Positions 25,680-35,758 of a DNA stretch of 38,024 nt are shown here, piece by piece. The position numbers were made by a program, and so were the translations under genes. The notes beneath the pieces were generated by a model that saw only the letters and a list, made by a program, of their open reading frames with translations, was not told the DNA's origin and did not search any database. The DNA is from Porticoccus sp. (lineage in GTDB: Bacteria > Pseudomonadota > Gammaproteobacteria > Pseudomonadales > Porticoccaceae). Each line of letters begins with the position of its first letter. The stretch's first letter is position 1. Location: the NCBI GenBank assembly GCA_023261185.1, contig JALRJN010000092.1, positions 1 through 38,024 on the forward strand. The letters are read 5' to 3'.

Positions 25680-26837
25680 TCAAAGTCGCTCATCCCTCAA
25701 GCGGAACCAAATCACAAACACGGCTATGAAACACGCTGCAGCTCCCATTTCAAAAGCCAACAGGGATCTGTAGTCCCACACCAGTCCGCCCAACCAGGAA
25801 CCGATAGCACCACCCAACCCCAGGCAAAAAGCGCTGTAAAGCGCCTGCGCCTTTCCCTGGTTGCCTGGCTCAAACAGTCGCCTTATGCAATCGATACCGG
25901 CAGAGTGATAAGCACCGAAAGTGAAGGCATGGAGAGTCTGAGCCAACATCAACAGCCACAACAGTTCCGGGAAATATCCAATCGTCAGCCAACGCAGTGT
26001 AGCCAGCAACAGGCAGACAGACATGATTAAACGCACACCAAAGAGCGGTAGCAGGCGATGCATAACGATAAACAGAACTACTTCGGCCACTACACCTACT
26101 GACCAGAGCACACCGATGACTCCCCGGCTATATCCCTGGGTTTCCATATAGATACTGAAAAAACTGTAGTAAATGCCGTGTGAAAACTGCATCAGCATAC
26201 CTGCCACAAAGAATGCGGCAACCGCAGGCTGGCGCAAGACGGCGAGAAAGGGCTGTGAGGCACGCTGATGTTTCTGTTGATGGGGTGTTGGCACCGCCAG
26301 GCTGGTGATAAAAATGCCGGCTAACAACAAAAAGCCGATCAATGGCAGGCTATCAATACTATAGGCATCAAACCAGGCGCCGCTGCCCAGAACAAAGATG
26401 ATAAATCCGATGGAACCCCACAACCTGACCCGGCTGTAGTTTTCGGGGGTTTCGCGAAGAAAGCTGGTGGTGACCACCTCCTGTTGTGGCAATACGGCAT
26501 TCCAGAAAAAACTGTAGCCAATCATCACCATGGCCACGACCCAGAATTTCTGGCTTAAAAAGATTCCTGAAAAACATACACAGGACAACAAGGCGCCCAC
26601 ACGGATAATGAGCAGCCGTTGACCCGTATGGTCTGCCAGCCATCCCCACAGGTTGGGGGCAACCACTTTGGTCGCCATGGGAAGCGCCAACAGCAAACCG
26701 ATATCAGCGGCAGAAAAACCCAGGGATTTGAGATACAGGGACCAGTAGGGAAACAGCGCCCCCAACAGGCCGAAAAAGCAAAAGTAGAACGCCGACAAGC
26801 GCCAGTATGGAACCGGCTCAGAGCCCTCCTGCTGCAT
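25680..26837 (-). CDS. MFS transporter, HcaT / phenylpropionate-permease-like
   Basis: This is a 385-residue inner-membrane protein with about twelve membrane segments. The N-terminal YWRLSAFYFCFFGLLGALFPYWSLYL and LLLALPMATKVVAPNLWGWLADHTG, followed by SRVRLWGSIGFI, are typical of the MFS_1-like group that includes the E. coli 3-phenylpropionate transporter HcaT. The real substrate is unknown. It starts 6 bp after aroC and is almost surely in that operon, an arrangement also seen in pseudomonads. A link to aromatic compound traffic is suggestive only. Confidence 0.83.
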   Translation of the reverse strand: MQQEGSEPVPYWRLSAFYFCFFGLLGALFPYWSLYLKSLGFSAADIGLLLALPMATKVVAPNLWGWLADHTGQRLLIIRVGALLSCVCFSGIFLSQKFWVVAMVMIGYSFFWNAVLPQQEVVTTSFLRETPENYSRVRLWGSIGFIIFVLGSGAWFDAYSIDSLPLIGFLLLAGIFITSLAVPTPHQQKHQRASQPFLAVLRQPAVAAFFVAGMLMQFSHGIYYSFFSIYMETQGYSRGVIGVLWSVGVVAEVVLFIVMHRLLPLFGVRLIMSVCLLLATLRWLTIGYFPELLWLLMLAQTLHAFTFGAYHSAGIDCIRRLFEPGNQGKAQALYSAFCLGLGGAIGSWLGGLVWDYRSLLAFEMGAAACFIAVFVIWFRLRDERL

Positions 26838-26843
26838 AGGGTA

Positions 26844-27947
26844 TCAGCTGCCTTTACCGGCGGGGATCGGCTCCAGTCCAGTATCCACGTGCATATTCTG
26901 TGCACGGTGGCGCATCAGGTGATCCATAAGGGTAATTGCCAGCATGGCCTCTGCGATTGGGGTGGCCCGTATACCCACGCAGGGATCGTGACGCCCAGTC
27001 GTCACCACTTCAATGGGGTTACCGTGAACATCCACAGACTTTCCAGGAATACGTAAGCTACTGGTGGGCTTTAACGCCAGGTGAGCAATAATGTTCTGAC
27101 CGGATGAAATACCGCCCAGAACCCCACCGGCATGATTAGACAGGAAACCTTCCGGGGTTATTTCATCCCGATGCTCGGTTCCCTTCTGGGCTACCGCATC
27201 AAACCCTGCCCCGATTTCAACGCCTTTCACAGCGTTGATACTCATCAGGCTGTGGGCAATCTCGGCATCGAGGCGATCAAAGATGGGTTCACCCAGACCC
27301 GGCGGCACGTTGCTGGCAACCACGGTTATCTTCGCCCCTACTGAGTCGCCGTCCTTTTGCAACTGCTGCATGTAGGCTTCCATTTCAGGCACTTTGTCCG
27401 GATCGGGGCAAAAGAAGGGATTGTTTTCCACCTCATCGAGCAGTACTTGTTCTGCCTTGATGGGACCAAGCTGGGAGAGGTAACCGCGCACTTCAATACC
27501 GGCAATCGCTTTCAGGTATTTCTTGGCAATTGCGCCTGCTGCAACCCGCATGGCGGTTTCACGGGCTGACGAGCGTCCACCACCGCGGTAATCGCGAATG
27601 CCGTACTTTTGAAAATAGGTGTAATCCGCATGGGCCGGGCGGAACTGGTCTTTGATATTGGAATAGTCCTTGGAGCGCTGATCTGTATTTTCGATGATCA
27701 GGCCGATAGGACAACCAGTTGTTTTACCTTCAAACACGCCGGACAGGATTTTCACCTGGTCCTGTTCACGACGCTGGGTAGTGTAACGGGACTGACCAGG
27801 TTTGCGACGATCCAGGTCCCGCTGCATATCCTCTTCAGTCAATGACAACCCGGGAGGACAGCCATCAACGATACAACCCAAAGCCAGGCCGTGGCTTTCG
27901 CCAAACGTTGTTACGGTGAAAAGTTTGCCTATGCTATTACCCGACAT
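26844..27947 (-). CDS. aroC: Chorismate synthase
   Basis: This enzyme uses reduced FMN to turn 5-enolpyruvylshikimate-3-phosphate into chorismate, the last shared step of aromatic synthesis and the substrate of PabB. From the ATG at 27947 it has 367 residues starting [20 protein letters not shown], the conserved opening. [17 protein letters not shown], the [20 protein letters not shown] phosphate-binding stretch, and [13 protein letters not shown] near the end are signatures. A 13-residue upstream extension is possible but not conserved. The MFS gene follows 6 bp later. prmB ends 101 bp upstream on the same strand. Confidence 0.96.
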   Translation of the reverse strand: MSGNSIGKLFTVTTFGESHGLALGCIVDGCPPGLSLTEEDMQRDLDRRKPGQSRYTTQRREQDQVKILSGVFEGKTTGCPIGLIIENTDQRSKDYSNIKDQFRPAHADYTYFQKYGIRDYRGGGRSSARETAMRVAAGAIAKKYLKAIAGIEVRGYLSQLGPIKAEQVLLDEVENNPFFCPDPDKVPEMEAYMQQLQKDGDSVGAKITVVASNVPPGLGEPIFDRLDAEIAHSLMSINAVKGVEIGAGFDAVAQKGTEHRDEITPEGFLSNHAGGVLGGISSGQNIIAHLALKPTSSLRIPGKSVDVHGNPIEVVTTGRHDPCVGIRATPIAEAMLAITLMDHLMRHRAQNMHVDTGLEPIPAGKGS

Positions 27948-28048
27948 AAGATTCCCAGTTCCAGTTAACAGAGGCCACAGTGACACGCAGGTCTATCTGC
28001 ATGTGCCCCGCAAAGAGGCGAATTTTATACGAAGCTACCGGCGATGTC

Positions 28049-28960
28049 TCACGCCGGACAGAGCACAGAGCGATATTCCCGGAGTTGGAGCGCCGTCAGC
28101 ATAAAAACCCCATGACCGCCGCGCTCAAATTCCAGCCACAGGAATGGCACCTGGGGATAGGCCTCTTCCAGTGCTTCCCAGGAGTTTCCCACTTCCACGA
28201 TCAACACACCCTCATCAGTGAGATGGCTTTCAGCCTGAATCAGCAATCGGCGCGTAAAATCGAGCCCATCATTACCCGATGCCAACCCGATTGGGGGTTC
28301 ATGGTGATATTCATCCGGCATGGATGCGATATCTTGAGCATCGACATAGGGTGGATTACTGACAATCAGGTCAAAGCGCTGTGACCCCAGTCCATCAAAC
28401 AAGTCTGACTCAATGGCAGTAACTCGTTCTTCCAGGGCATAGCGAGCAATATTTTTTTCTGCCACAGCAAGTGCTTCTTGAGAAATATCACTCAATGTGA
28501 CTGCTGCTCCCTCCAGATAGAGTGCACAGGCAATGCCTATACAACCACTACCGGTGCAGAGATCAAGAATTGTCTTTGGAGGTTGTGACAACCAGCGATA
28601 GAACTCATTATCAATAAGCTCTGCTATGGGAGACCGGGGCACCAGTACCCTTGAATCTACCCAAAAAGGCACGCCAGCAAACCAGGCCTCGCCAATCAGA
28701 TAGGCTGCCGGTATGCGCTCCGTGATACGACGCTCAAAAAGGGCCTTAATACTGCACCATTCGTCTTCTGTAAGCTGACGCTCCTGAACGGATGGATCAA
28801 CATCCCAGGGTAACGACAGGCAATGCAAAACCAGGGACAGCGACTCGTCCCAGGCATTGTCTGTGCCGTGGCCAAAATACAGGCTGGCAGCGTCAAACTG
28901 CTCGGCTCCGTAACGAATAGCCTCGCCCAAAGTACAGGGATTTTCCGGTGTATTATTCAT
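28049..28960 (-). CDS. prmB: 50S ribosomal protein L3 glutamine N5-methyltransferase
   Basis: This SAM-dependent enzyme methylates a glutamine of ribosomal protein L3. From the ATG at 28960 it has 303 residues. An N-terminal helical domain ([13 protein letters not shown]) is followed by the Rossmann methyltransferase: [26 protein letters not shown] (motif I) and the catalytic SNPPYVD (motif IV). The RSPIAELI stretch favours PrmB over PrmC. The open frame continues 66 codons upstream, but that would overlap the divergent folE gene, so the shorter start is chosen. It lies upstream of aroC on the same strand, as in many gammaproteobacteria. Confidence 0.92.
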   Translation of the reverse strand: MNNTPENPCTLGEAIRYGAEQFDAASLYFGHGTDNAWDESLSLVLHCLSLPWDVDPSVQERQLTEDEWCSIKALFERRITERIPAAYLIGEAWFAGVPFWVDSRVLVPRSPIAELIDNEFYRWLSQPPKTILDLCTGSGCIGIACALYLEGAAVTLSDISQEALAVAEKNIARYALEERVTAIESDLFDGLGSQRFDLIVSNPPYVDAQDIASMPDEYHHEPPIGLASGNDGLDFTRRLLIQAESHLTDEGVLIVEVGNSWEALEEAYPQVPFLWLEFERGGHGVFMLTALQLREYRSVLCPA

Positions 28961-29058
28961 CGCGCTATTGTAACCAGCACCACCACAAATGGCTTTACGT
29001 TTCTGAGTCCCTGACGTAGGGTTATGCACCGAATACTTCATGTTGGACGAGACAAACT

Positions 29059-29607
29059 GTGAATATTGCCGACTGCTACACCCAAATCCTAGAGTCCATT
29101 GGCGAGGACGTATCACGTCCGGGACTGGTAGACACCCCTCAACGCGCCGCCAAAGCATTTGAGTTTATGACCAAAGGTTATCACCAGAAATTGGAAGACG
29201 TTATCAACGGCGCCCTCTTCCCATCTGACGCCAATGAAATGGTGATCGTGAAAGACATCGAGCTCTATTCCTTGTGTGAGCACCACCTACTGCCATTTAT
29301 TGGTAAATGTCATGTCGCCTATATTCCGGACGGCGTTGTTCTCGGTCTGTCCAAAGTTGCCCGCATTGTCGACATGTTTGCCCGCCGCTTGCAGATTCAG
29401 GAAGCGTTGGTCACGCAAATTGCGAATACCATTGAGTCCGTCACCGGCGCCCAGGGCGTGGCCGTCATCATTGAAGCCAAACACATGTGCATGATGATGC
29501 GCGGCGTGGAAAAACAGAATTCCCTGATGAAGACCTCGGCCATGGTGGGGGTATTCCGGGAAGATCAGGCTACACGCAATGAATTCCTGTCGCTTATTGG
29601 TTGCTGA
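29059..29607 (+). CDS. folE: GTP cyclohydrolase I
   Basis: This enzyme converts GTP to 7,8-dihydroneopterin triphosphate, the entry to folate and monapterin. It has 182 residues. The zinc ligands are C73 and H76 ([10 protein letters not shown]) and C144 (KHMCMMMRG), with the same spacing as in the E. coli enzyme. [20 protein letters not shown] and the [10 protein letters not shown] segment are conserved. The GTG start has a GGACGAG-like site. It is divergent from prmB and ends 12 bp from the convergent sixA. It would supply the pterins used by the FolM-like/FolK-like pair encoded elsewhere in this window. Confidence 0.95.
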   Translation: MNIADCYTQILESIGEDVSRPGLVDTPQRAAKAFEFMTKGYHQKLEDVINGALFPSDANEMVIVKDIELYSLCEHHLLPFIGKCHVAYIPDGVVLGLSKVARIVDMFARRLQIQEALVTQIANTIESVTGAQGVAVIIEAKHMCMMMRGVEKQNSLMKTSAMVGVFREDQATRNEFLSLIGC

Positions 29608-29619
29608 ACACGGATCTAC

Positions 29620-30078
29620 TCAGGGTTGGGTGAGCCACCGCAGCTCTGCAGCACCTCGCCCGAAAGCAATAGCATCGAGACAAGCCAGGCTACTCGTGGT
29701 CATGGACCAACCGAGTCCTGGCCGGTCAGTGAGATATTCCAGCATCTTGCCAATCAAGGGCTGATGGCTCAGCAGTAAAAGAGAGGGAACCCGGAGCTTG
29801 TCCACACAAGCCTCTACCGCGGATAAGCGGGCTTCTGAACGCAGCACATCCTCAAACAGCAAATCACCCTGGTAAGACAGCGTTTCCTGCACAACACTGA
29901 GCGTTTGCCGGGCGCGTAGAACCGGGCTGCAAAGTATCAGGTCGAGGCTCTGTAAGTCGTCCAAATGTTGCTCGAGAACAGCTCTGGTCTCGTCATGCCC
30001 GTGTTGTGACAACGCCCTTTCACCACGGACCTGGTCATAGGGAGCGTCACCGTGACGCAACAGGTAAATCAGCACCAC
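29620..30078 (-). CDS. sixA: Phosphohistidine phosphatase SixA
   Basis: This is a 152-residue cytosolic histidine-phosphatase-superfamily protein. The catalytic RHG is at 8-10 (H9), CSPVLRARQT is near 50-59 and the second histidine is in LLLSHQPLIG. SixA removes phosphate from histidine in phosphotransfer proteins; in E. coli it acts on ArcB and on nitrogen-PTS NPr. The GTG start overlaps the stop of the DUF4389 gene upstream (TAGTG), so it is the last gene of the gpsA operon. Confidence 0.9.
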   Translation of the reverse strand: MVLIYLLRHGDAPYDQVRGERALSQHGHDETRAVLEQHLDDLQSLDLILCSPVLRARQTLSVVQETLSYQGDLLFEDVLRSEARLSAVEACVDKLRVPSLLLLSHQPLIGKMLEYLTDRPGLGWSMTTSSLACLDAIAFGRGAAELRWLTQP

Positions 30079-30497
30079 TAGGCCTTGGGGTTATCCTCGG
30101 GATTATCCTTTTCTCCCTCAGAAGGCGTGATAAACGAAGGCACATCTTCAGAGCTACTGACAGAGGTTGTCGTAGGTTTTACATCTTCCCTGCTTCTCCC
30201 GGGCTCTTGAGGCTCAATAACCTGCGTCTCCGGCCAATCTGTAAACGGATAGGGTTTCTCGTCACTGTTATAGGTCAGAAATAGAAAAGCCTGTAACGCC
30301 CACTTGGACACACCCTGCCCTAGCTCCAGCAGTGACGTGTTCGGTTTGGCCGTCACAAGGACAAAAACAAACTGCAGCACAGCGACCGCGAGAATAACCA
30401 GCCGTGCCAGCACCAGCAACAGAGCAAACAGGATCATGTAGAGCAGTCGCATCCAGGTATCGGGATTTAACAGGTTCGCTTTTGTTTCGTCATTCAT
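30078..30497 (-). CDS. DUF4389 membrane protein
   Basis: This 139-residue protein has two hydrophobic segments, the first strong (about 17-46, RLLYMILFALLLVLARLVILAVAVLQFV and beyond) and the second short (WALQAFLFLTYNSDEKPYPF). A long acidic, disordered C-terminal tail follows. The SKWALQAFLFLTYNSDEKPYPFTDWP segment marks DUF4389, whose function is unknown. I choose the ATG at 30497 because GGAG lies 6-9 bp upstream; a GTG three codons earlier overlaps the gpsA stop as GTGA. It sits between gpsA and sixA in one operon, an order also found in pseudomonads. Confidence 0.82.
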   Translation of the reverse strand: MNDETKANLLNPDTWMRLLYMILFALLLVLARLVILAVAVLQFVFVLVTAKPNTSLLELGQGVSKWALQAFLFLTYNSDEKPYPFTDWPETQVIEPQEPGRSREDVKPTTTSVSSSEDVPSFITPSEGEKDNPEDNPKA

Positions 30498-30502
30498 GGC
30501 AT

Positions 30503-31519
30503 TCACTCCGCAAAAAATTCCACATCGGTACTCTGTTCTGCCAACATCAAACTACTCAGTACTTCGCTGACTGGCCGCTGGTTGAACATAGTTTCATACA
30601 GTGCACTGACCAACGGCATGTAGATACCCAGCTGCTCGGCTTCTTCCTTGATAATCCGGGTGGTATTGATGCCTTCAGCAACCTGACCGACCTTCGCCAC
30701 AGCTGCCTCCAGCCCCAGGCCTTCACCAAGGGCATAACCCACCTGAAAATTACGACTGAGTGGCGATGTGCAGGTAACAAACAAATCACCAACACCACTG
30801 AGGCCAAGAAAGGTCATGGGATTGGCACCCAGTTTAGCGGCGAAACGGCTCATTTCAGCCAGGCTACGGGTAATCAGCACGCTGATGGTGTTTTGGCCCA
30901 TATGCATTGCTGCGGCCATGCCCGCGGCAATCGCGTAGATATTTTTTAAGGCCCCCGCCAGCTCAACGCCAAAACGGTCCCGATTGGCGTAAACACGAAA
31001 ATATCGGGATCCCAACAAACATTGAACAGTTTTACACAGTTCACTGTCATCACTGGCGATAACCGTGGCGGTGATGGCCTTTTTAGCGATTTCCTTGGCC
31101 AGGTTAGGGCCGCTGATGACCCCTACCCTAACTTGGGGCAGCTCCTCCTCCAGAATTTCACTCATCAGCTTGAAGGTGTTGGCTTCAATACCCTTGGCGG
31201 TACTGATCGCTATGGTCCCCGGGGGAAGAAAAGGTTTTGCCTGATGGGCGATATCACGGAATGCCTTGCTGGGTACGGAAAAAAAGACGACCTGACAACC
31301 TTGTAGTGTCTGTTCCAGGTCACTTGAGAATTTCAGATTGTCATCCAGCCGGTAACCCGGCATGTAATTGACATTTTCATGCAGCCGGGCGCAATGTTCA
31401 ACGTTGTCCCTGTCACGCATCCACAGGGTGACGTCATGACCGTTGGCTGAAATCATATTGGCGATGGCAGTACCAAAACTGCCACCGCCAAGAACGGCTA
31501 TTTTTGTTACTGTTGCCAT
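30503..31519 (-). CDS. gpsA: Glycerol-3-phosphate dehydrogenase [NAD(P)+]
   Basis: This cytosolic enzyme makes sn-glycerol-3-phosphate from dihydroxyacetone phosphate for phospholipid synthesis. It has 338 residues from the ATG at 31519. The nucleotide-binding KIAVLGGGSFGTAIAN, VISGPNLAKEIAKK, the catalytic lysine in ELAGALKNIYAIAAG, and GLSGVGDLFVTCTSPLSRN are all present. A nine-codon longer start lacks a better ribosome site. It leads the gpsA-DUF4389-sixA operon and follows htpG after 56 bp containing a hairpin. Confidence 0.96.
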   Translation of the reverse strand: MATVTKIAVLGGGSFGTAIANMISANGHDVTLWMRDRDNVEHCARLHENVNYMPGYRLDDNLKFSSDLEQTLQGCQVVFFSVPSKAFRDIAHQAKPFLPPGTIAISTAKGIEANTFKLMSEILEEELPQVRVGVISGPNLAKEIAKKAITATVIASDDSELCKTVQCLLGSRYFRVYANRDRFGVELAGALKNIYAIAAGMAAAMHMGQNTISVLITRSLAEMSRFAAKLGANPMTFLGLSGVGDLFVTCTSPLSRNFQVGYALGEGLGLEAAVAKVGQVAEGINTTRIIKEEAEQLGIYMPLVSALYETMFNQRPVSEVLSSLMLAEQSTDVEFFAE

Positions 31520-31530
31520 ATATCTACTTC

Positions 31531-31568
31531 GCGGTGAATCACCCAAAGATTATAGGTTGAATCACCGC
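31531..31568. repeat. Imperfect hairpin between htpG and gpsA
   Basis: GCGGTGA / TCACCGC close a 38-bp element whose inner arms (TCACCC / GGTTGA) also nearly pair, and TGAATCACC occurs twice as a direct repeat. It follows the htpG stop on the minus strand but has no T-run. It may be a processing site, a weak terminator, or an operator for gpsA. Confidence 0.45.
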
Positions 31569-31575
31569 CAGGAAG

Positions 31576-33474
31576 CTACGCGGCACCTTCAAACAACAGC
31601 TGGTTAAGTCGTTTCACAAATAAAGCTGGGTTTTCCAGTTGTTCACCCGCCGAAAGAACAGCCTGGTCATAAAGCAAACCTGTCAATTCAGCAGAGCGCT
31701 GTTGATCACTCTCACTCCCCAACTGACGAACCAGCGGATGCGAAGCATTAATTTCAAGTACAGGCTTGTCGACAGGCATTTTCTGACCAGCAGCTTCCAT
31801 CATCTTTCTCATGTGGGGGCTCAGGGCATCTTCCGCATAAACCAGGCAGGCTGGGGAGTCTGTAAGACGACGCGTCTCCCTAACGCTCTCCACCTTATCC
31901 TTCAGGAGGTTGCTGATTTTCTCAATAGCCGCTGTTGACGAAGAGTCATTTTTATCGGCTTTGTCTTCAGTGTCGGCATCGTCGGCAAACAGGCTCTCCT
32001 CAAGCTCACCCTTGGTAATATCTTTCAGTTCTTTGCCTTCAAACTCAGCGACATGGGCGATGGTCCACTCGTCAAGACGGTCAGTCAGCAACAGGACCTC
32101 AATATCATTCTTACGGAAAGCCTCCAGATAGGCACTGTTGCGGGCACTGGTCAGATTCTCTGCCACCAGGAAATAAATTTTTTCCTGGCCATCTTTCATC
32201 CGCGAGACGTAATCCGCCAGGGAATCTGTCGCTTCATCACCCTCGGTTTTGGTGGTGACGAAACGGAACAGACCGGCAATGCGTTCCTTGTTGGCGAAAT
32301 CTTCAGCGGGCCCTTCTTTCAACACGGCGCCAAATTCGCGCCAGAAAGTACGGTAGTCGTCAGACGATTCCTTAGCCATTTTTTCCAGCATATCAAGGAT
32401 ACGCTTCACCAGCGCAGAGCGGATGCTATCCACTGCGGGGCTGTGTTGCAGAATTTCCCTGGACACATTCAACGGCAGGTCGTTTGAGTCCAGCACACCG
32501 CGAATGAAACGCAGGTAGGAAGGCAGGAATTGTGAGGCATCATCCATAATGAATGTGCGCTGAATGTACAGTTTCAGACCCCTGGAGACATCGCGGTTGT
32601 AAAGGTCAACCGGCGCATGGCCTGGCACATATAGCAGACTAGTGTAGTCGAGCTTGCCTTCTACGCGGTTGTGACTCCACGCCAGGGGTGTCACAAAGTC
32701 ATGGCAGATATGTTTGTAAAATTCCTGGTATTCATCATCCTTGATCTCACTGCGTGGGCGTGTCCAAAGTGCCGTCGCGTTATTGATTGTGTCGTAGTCG
32801 TAGGTCGGCTCATCGGAGTCTTTATCCTGCTCATCCGCACGTTTGCGAAGCGCCACGGGAATACCGATGTGATCAGAATATTTTTTTACGATGCTGCGAA
32901 CTCTCAATTCGCTGGCAAATTCCAGTGCGTCGTCCTTGAGATACAAGGTGATGGTTGTGCCACGATCCTGCTTTTCAATATCTTCGATGGTGTATTCGGC
33001 CTCGCCTTCACAAGTCCAGCGCACGGCCTGGTCAGCAGCCGCTCCCGCACGGCGGGTTTCCACCACCACTTTATCGGCAACGATAAATGCCGAGTAAAAA
33101 CCCACACCAAATTGACCAATCAGCTGTGCATCTTTTTTCTGATCCCCAGACAAACCCTGCAGGAACTGTGATGTGCCGGACTTGGCGATGGTCCCCAGGT
33201 TCTCGACAACCTCCTCCTTGGACATACCCACACCGTTATCGTGGATGGTAACGATGCCGTCATCCGGGTTGAGGTCGATGCGAATACGAAGGTCACTGTC
33301 ATTGTCATACAGCGAGGCATCAGCCAGGGCTTCAAAACGAAGTTTATCAGCCGCATCCGACGCATTGGATATCAGTTCACGAAGAAAGATTTCACGATTG
33401 CTGTAAAGCGAGTGAATCATTAAGTGAAGCAATTGCTTGGCTTCAGTTTGGAAACCGTGGGTCTCGACTGTCAT
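31576..33474 (-). CDS. htpG: Chaperone protein HtpG (Hsp90)
   Basis: HtpG is the bacterial Hsp90, an ATP-dependent dimeric chaperone in the cytosol. It has 632 residues from the ATG at 33474. The N-terminal GHKL ATPase domain shows FLRELISNASDAADKLRFEA, VTIHDNGVGMSKEEVVENLG, GTIAKSGTSQFL and GQFGVGFYSAFIVAD. Middle and C-terminal domains follow, with FIMDDASQFLPSYLRFIRGV and LNVSREILQ. A TTG three codons upstream is too close to the ribosome site. A sigma-32-type promoter lies 45-72 bp before the ATG, so heat-shock control is expected. Confidence 0.97.
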   Translation of the reverse strand: MTVETHGFQTEAKQLLHLMIHSLYSNREIFLRELISNASDAADKLRFEALADASLYDNDSDLRIRIDLNPDDGIVTIHDNGVGMSKEEVVENLGTIAKSGTSQFLQGLSGDQKKDAQLIGQFGVGFYSAFIVADKVVVETRRAGAAADQAVRWTCEGEAEYTIEDIEKQDRGTTITLYLKDDALEFASELRVRSIVKKYSDHIGIPVALRKRADEQDKDSDEPTYDYDTINNATALWTRPRSEIKDDEYQEFYKHICHDFVTPLAWSHNRVEGKLDYTSLLYVPGHAPVDLYNRDVSRGLKLYIQRTFIMDDASQFLPSYLRFIRGVLDSNDLPLNVSREILQHSPAVDSIRSALVKRILDMLEKMAKESSDDYRTFWREFGAVLKEGPAEDFANKERIAGLFRFVTTKTEGDEATDSLADYVSRMKDGQEKIYFLVAENLTSARNSAYLEAFRKNDIEVLLLTDRLDEWTIAHVAEFEGKELKDITKGELEESLFADDADTEDKADKNDSSSTAAIEKISNLLKDKVESVRETRRLTDSPACLVYAEDALSPHMRKMMEAAGQKMPVDKPVLEINASHPLVRQLGSESDQQRSAELTGLLYDQAVLSAGEQLENPALFVKRLNQLLFEGAA

Positions 33475-33518
33475 GGCTATCAATGTCTCCCTTATCTGTG
33501 TTTATTAGGATGAAACAA

Positions 33519-33546
33519 AGGTGGGGACAAGTACGCCAAATTCAAC
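33519..33546 (-). promoter_or_regulatory. Sigma-32 (heat-shock) promoter of htpG
   Basis: On the minus strand GTTGAAT is followed after 13 bp by CCCCACCT. The sigma-32 consensus is CTTGAAA, 12-14 bp, CCCCATNT. The match is close and the promoter is correctly placed upstream of a known heat-shock gene. Confidence 0.75.
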
Positions 33547-33598
33547 CTCAGAGGCAAAAAAAGTCAGCCAGAACCATCAGCTGATCTGCGCCATAATC

Positions 33599-33628
33599 AA
33601 AAAAGGCGGCCCGGAGGCCGCCTTTTTT
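33599..33628. terminator. Bidirectional intrinsic terminator downstream of sucD
   Basis: A6-GGCGGCC-CGGA-GGCCGCC-T6 lies 17 bp past the sucD stop on the minus strand, giving a T-run for the leftward transcript. It shields the htpG promoter from the suc operon. Confidence 0.92.
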
Positions 33629-33645
33629 CGATGACACCAGCCAGA

Positions 33646-34518
33646 TTACCAGCCAGTGATTTCCTTCAGGCCGTCACCGATGTCTGCCAGACTACGAACA
33701 GTCTTCACACCGGCATCTTCCAGGGCCTTAAATTTATCATCAGCAGTACCCTTGCCACCGGCAATGATGGCACCAGCGTGACCCATGCGTTTGCCCGCAG
33801 GTGCCGTAACACCAGCAATGTAGGAAACTACAGGCTTAGTGACATTTGCCTTGATGTAAGCCGCAGCTTCTTCTTCAGCAGTACCACCAATTTCACCGAT
33901 CATCACAATGGCTTCTGTCGCAGGGTCTTTCTCGAACATCGCCAGGATGTCGATAAAGTTAGAGCCGGGAATCGGGTCACCACCAATACCGACACAAGTA
34001 GACTGACCAAAGCCGTAGTCCGTAGTTTGTTTCACGGCCTCATAAGTCAGAGTTCCGGAGCGGGAAACAATGCCGACCTTACCTGGCAGGTGGATATGAC
34101 CGGGCATAATGCCGATCTTACACTCGCCGGGAGTGATTACACCCGGGCAGTTGGGGCCAATCAGGCGCACGCCAAGCTCATCGCATTTGACCTTACACTC
34201 CAGCATATCCAGTGTCGGAATACCTTCTGTGATGCAGACAATCAATTTGATACCGGCATTGGCCGCTTCCAGAATCGAGTCCTTACAGAATGGTGCAGGC
34301 ACATAGATCACTGAAGCTTCAGCGCCGGTTTCGGCAACGGCATCAGCGACTGTATTGAAGACAGGAAGGCCGAGGTGCGTCGTACCACCCTTACCGGGGG
34401 TAACGCCACCCACCATCTGCGTGCCATATTCAATGGCCTGCTCGGTGTGGAATGTGCCCTGTCCGCCAGTAATACCCTGGCAGATAACTTTGGTTGATTT
34501 GTTGATAAGGATAGACAT
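33646..34518 (-). CDS. sucD: Succinyl-CoA synthetase, alpha subunit
   Basis: The alpha subunit of the TCA-cycle enzyme that makes ATP (or GTP) from succinyl-CoA. It has 290 residues. The CoA-binding [16 protein letters not shown] is near 14-29. [20 protein letters not shown] is conserved. The phosphorylated histidine is H247 in [11 protein letters not shown]. Its ATG overlaps the sucC stop by one base (TAATG), giving coupled translation of the two subunits. It is the last gene of the suc cluster. Confidence 0.97.
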   Translation of the reverse strand: MSILINKSTKVICQGITGGQGTFHTEQAIEYGTQMVGGVTPGKGGTTHLGLPVFNTVADAVAETGAEASVIYVPAPFCKDSILEAANAGIKLIVCITEGIPTLDMLECKVKCDELGVRLIGPNCPGVITPGECKIGIMPGHIHLPGKVGIVSRSGTLTYEAVKQTTDYGFGQSTCVGIGGDPIPGSNFIDILAMFEKDPATEAIVMIGEIGGTAEEEAAAYIKANVTKPVVSYIAGVTAPAGKRMGHAGAIIAGGKGTADDKFKALEDAGVKTVRSLADIGDGLKEITGW

Positions 34519-35687
34519 TACTGGTTGCCCTCCGCTGCTTTTACCACTTGCTGGGCTGCATCAGTCAGGCTGGTTGCGGCGATGATGTTCAAACCGCTAT
34601 CTGCCAGAATTTTTGAGCCCAGTTCAGCGTTGTTACCTTCAAGGCGGACCACAACCGGTACTTTTACGCCCACTTCTTCTACTGCGCCCATCACGCCTTC
34701 AGCGATCAGATCACAGCGCACGATGCCGCCAAAAATATTGATCAGTACCGCTTGAACTTTCTCGTCCGAAAGAATGATCTTGAATGCTTCAACAACGCGC
34801 TCTTTCGTCGCACCACCGCCCACATCAAGGAAGTTGGCAGGTTGACCGCCGTGGAGTTTGACAATATCCATGGTGCCCATGGCCAGACCAGCACCATTGA
34901 CCATACAGCCAATATTGCCATCCAGCGCCACGTAGTTCAGATCCCATTTGGCAGCGTGTGCTTCACGGGCGTCATCCTGGGAAGGATCGTGCATATCCTG
35001 CAGCTTGCGCTGACGGTACATGGCATTCCCGTCAATATTGATCTTTCCGTCCAAGCAGTGGAGGTTGCCTTCATCGGTGATAACCAGAGGGTTAATTTCG
35101 AGCAAGGCCAGGTCGTAATCCTGGAACAGTTTTGCCAGGCCCAGGAACAGTTTGGTGAACTGCTTGATTTGATCGGAGTTCAGTCCCAGTTGGAAGCCCA
35201 GTTCACGTGCCTGGTAGGGTTGTGCTCCGGTCAGAGGGTCAATAACGGCCTTGAGAATTTTTTCCGGTGTTTCTTCAGCCACCTTCTCAATCTCAACGCC
35301 ACCTTCAGTAGAGGCCATAAATACGATGCGACGGGTAGATCGATCGATAACAGCTCCCAGATACAGCTCCTGAGCAATATTGGTACAGGACTCAACCAGA
35401 ATGCGACTAACGGGCTGTCCGTTGGCATCTGTCTGGTAAGTCACCAGACGATTGCCTAGCCACTGGCGTGCAAATTCTTCAATTTCCGCCTTTGAGGTGA
35501 CCAGTTTGACGCCACCTGCCTTGCCGCGACCACCGGCATGCACCTGGGCTTTAACAACCCAGCGATCGCCGCCGATGATATCGGCCGCAGCAACAGCCTC
35601 CTGCACGGTTTCCGCCGCTACACCCTGCGACACCGGAAGGCCGTACTCAGCAAAAAGCTGCTTTGCCTGATATTCGTGTAGGTTCAT
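34518..35687 (-). CDS. sucC: Succinyl-CoA synthetase, beta subunit
   Basis: The beta subunit carries the ATP-grasp nucleotide site and the succinate site. It has 389 residues: [20 protein letters not shown] at the N terminus, [19 protein letters not shown] (ATP-grasp lysine and glycine loop), [10 protein letters not shown], and [19 protein letters not shown] near 290. It begins 84 bp after the lpdA stop. An intrinsic terminator lies in that gap, so sucCD expression may be set partly apart from sucB-lpdA. Confidence 0.97.
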   Translation of the reverse strand: MNLHEYQAKQLFAEYGLPVSQGVAAETVQEAVAAADIIGGDRWVVKAQVHAGGRGKAGGVKLVTSKAEIEEFARQWLGNRLVTYQTDANGQPVSRILVESCTNIAQELYLGAVIDRSTRRIVFMASTEGGVEIEKVAEETPEKILKAVIDPLTGAQPYQARELGFQLGLNSDQIKQFTKLFLGLAKLFQDYDLALLEINPLVITDEGNLHCLDGKINIDGNAMYRQRKLQDMHDPSQDDAREAHAAKWDLNYVALDGNIGCMVNGAGLAMGTMDIVKLHGGQPANFLDVGGGATKERVVEAFKIILSDEKVQAVLINIFGGIVRCDLIAEGVMGAVEEVGVKVPVVVRLEGNNAELGSKILADSGLNIIAATSLTDAAQQVVKAAEGNQ

Positions 35688-35721
35688 ACTCTAAATCCCC
35701 GTAGCTGCTTTCATTGGATGG

Positions 35722-35758
35722 ATAAAAAAACTCCGCAGGCCAGCTGTACCTGCGGAGT
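35722..35758 (-). terminator. Intrinsic terminator between lpdA and sucC
   Basis: A perfect 10-bp stem, ACTCCGCAGG / CCTGCGGAGT with a 9-nt loop, is followed on the minus strand by seven T residues. It starts 13 bp past the lpdA stop, so most sucB-lpdA message should end here. Confidence 0.88.

Noticed and set aside
28961..29158. 66-residue N-terminal extension of PrmB
   Set aside because: It would overlap the start of divergent folE by 100 bp and carries no conserved sequence.
33631..34314. 227-residue open frame on the plus strand
   Set aside because: It is antisense to sucD, begins in its terminator region and has no ribosome site or recognisable motif.
34752..35459. 235-residue open frame on the plus strand
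   Set aside because: It lies wholly antisense to sucC, which is certain, and matches no protein family.
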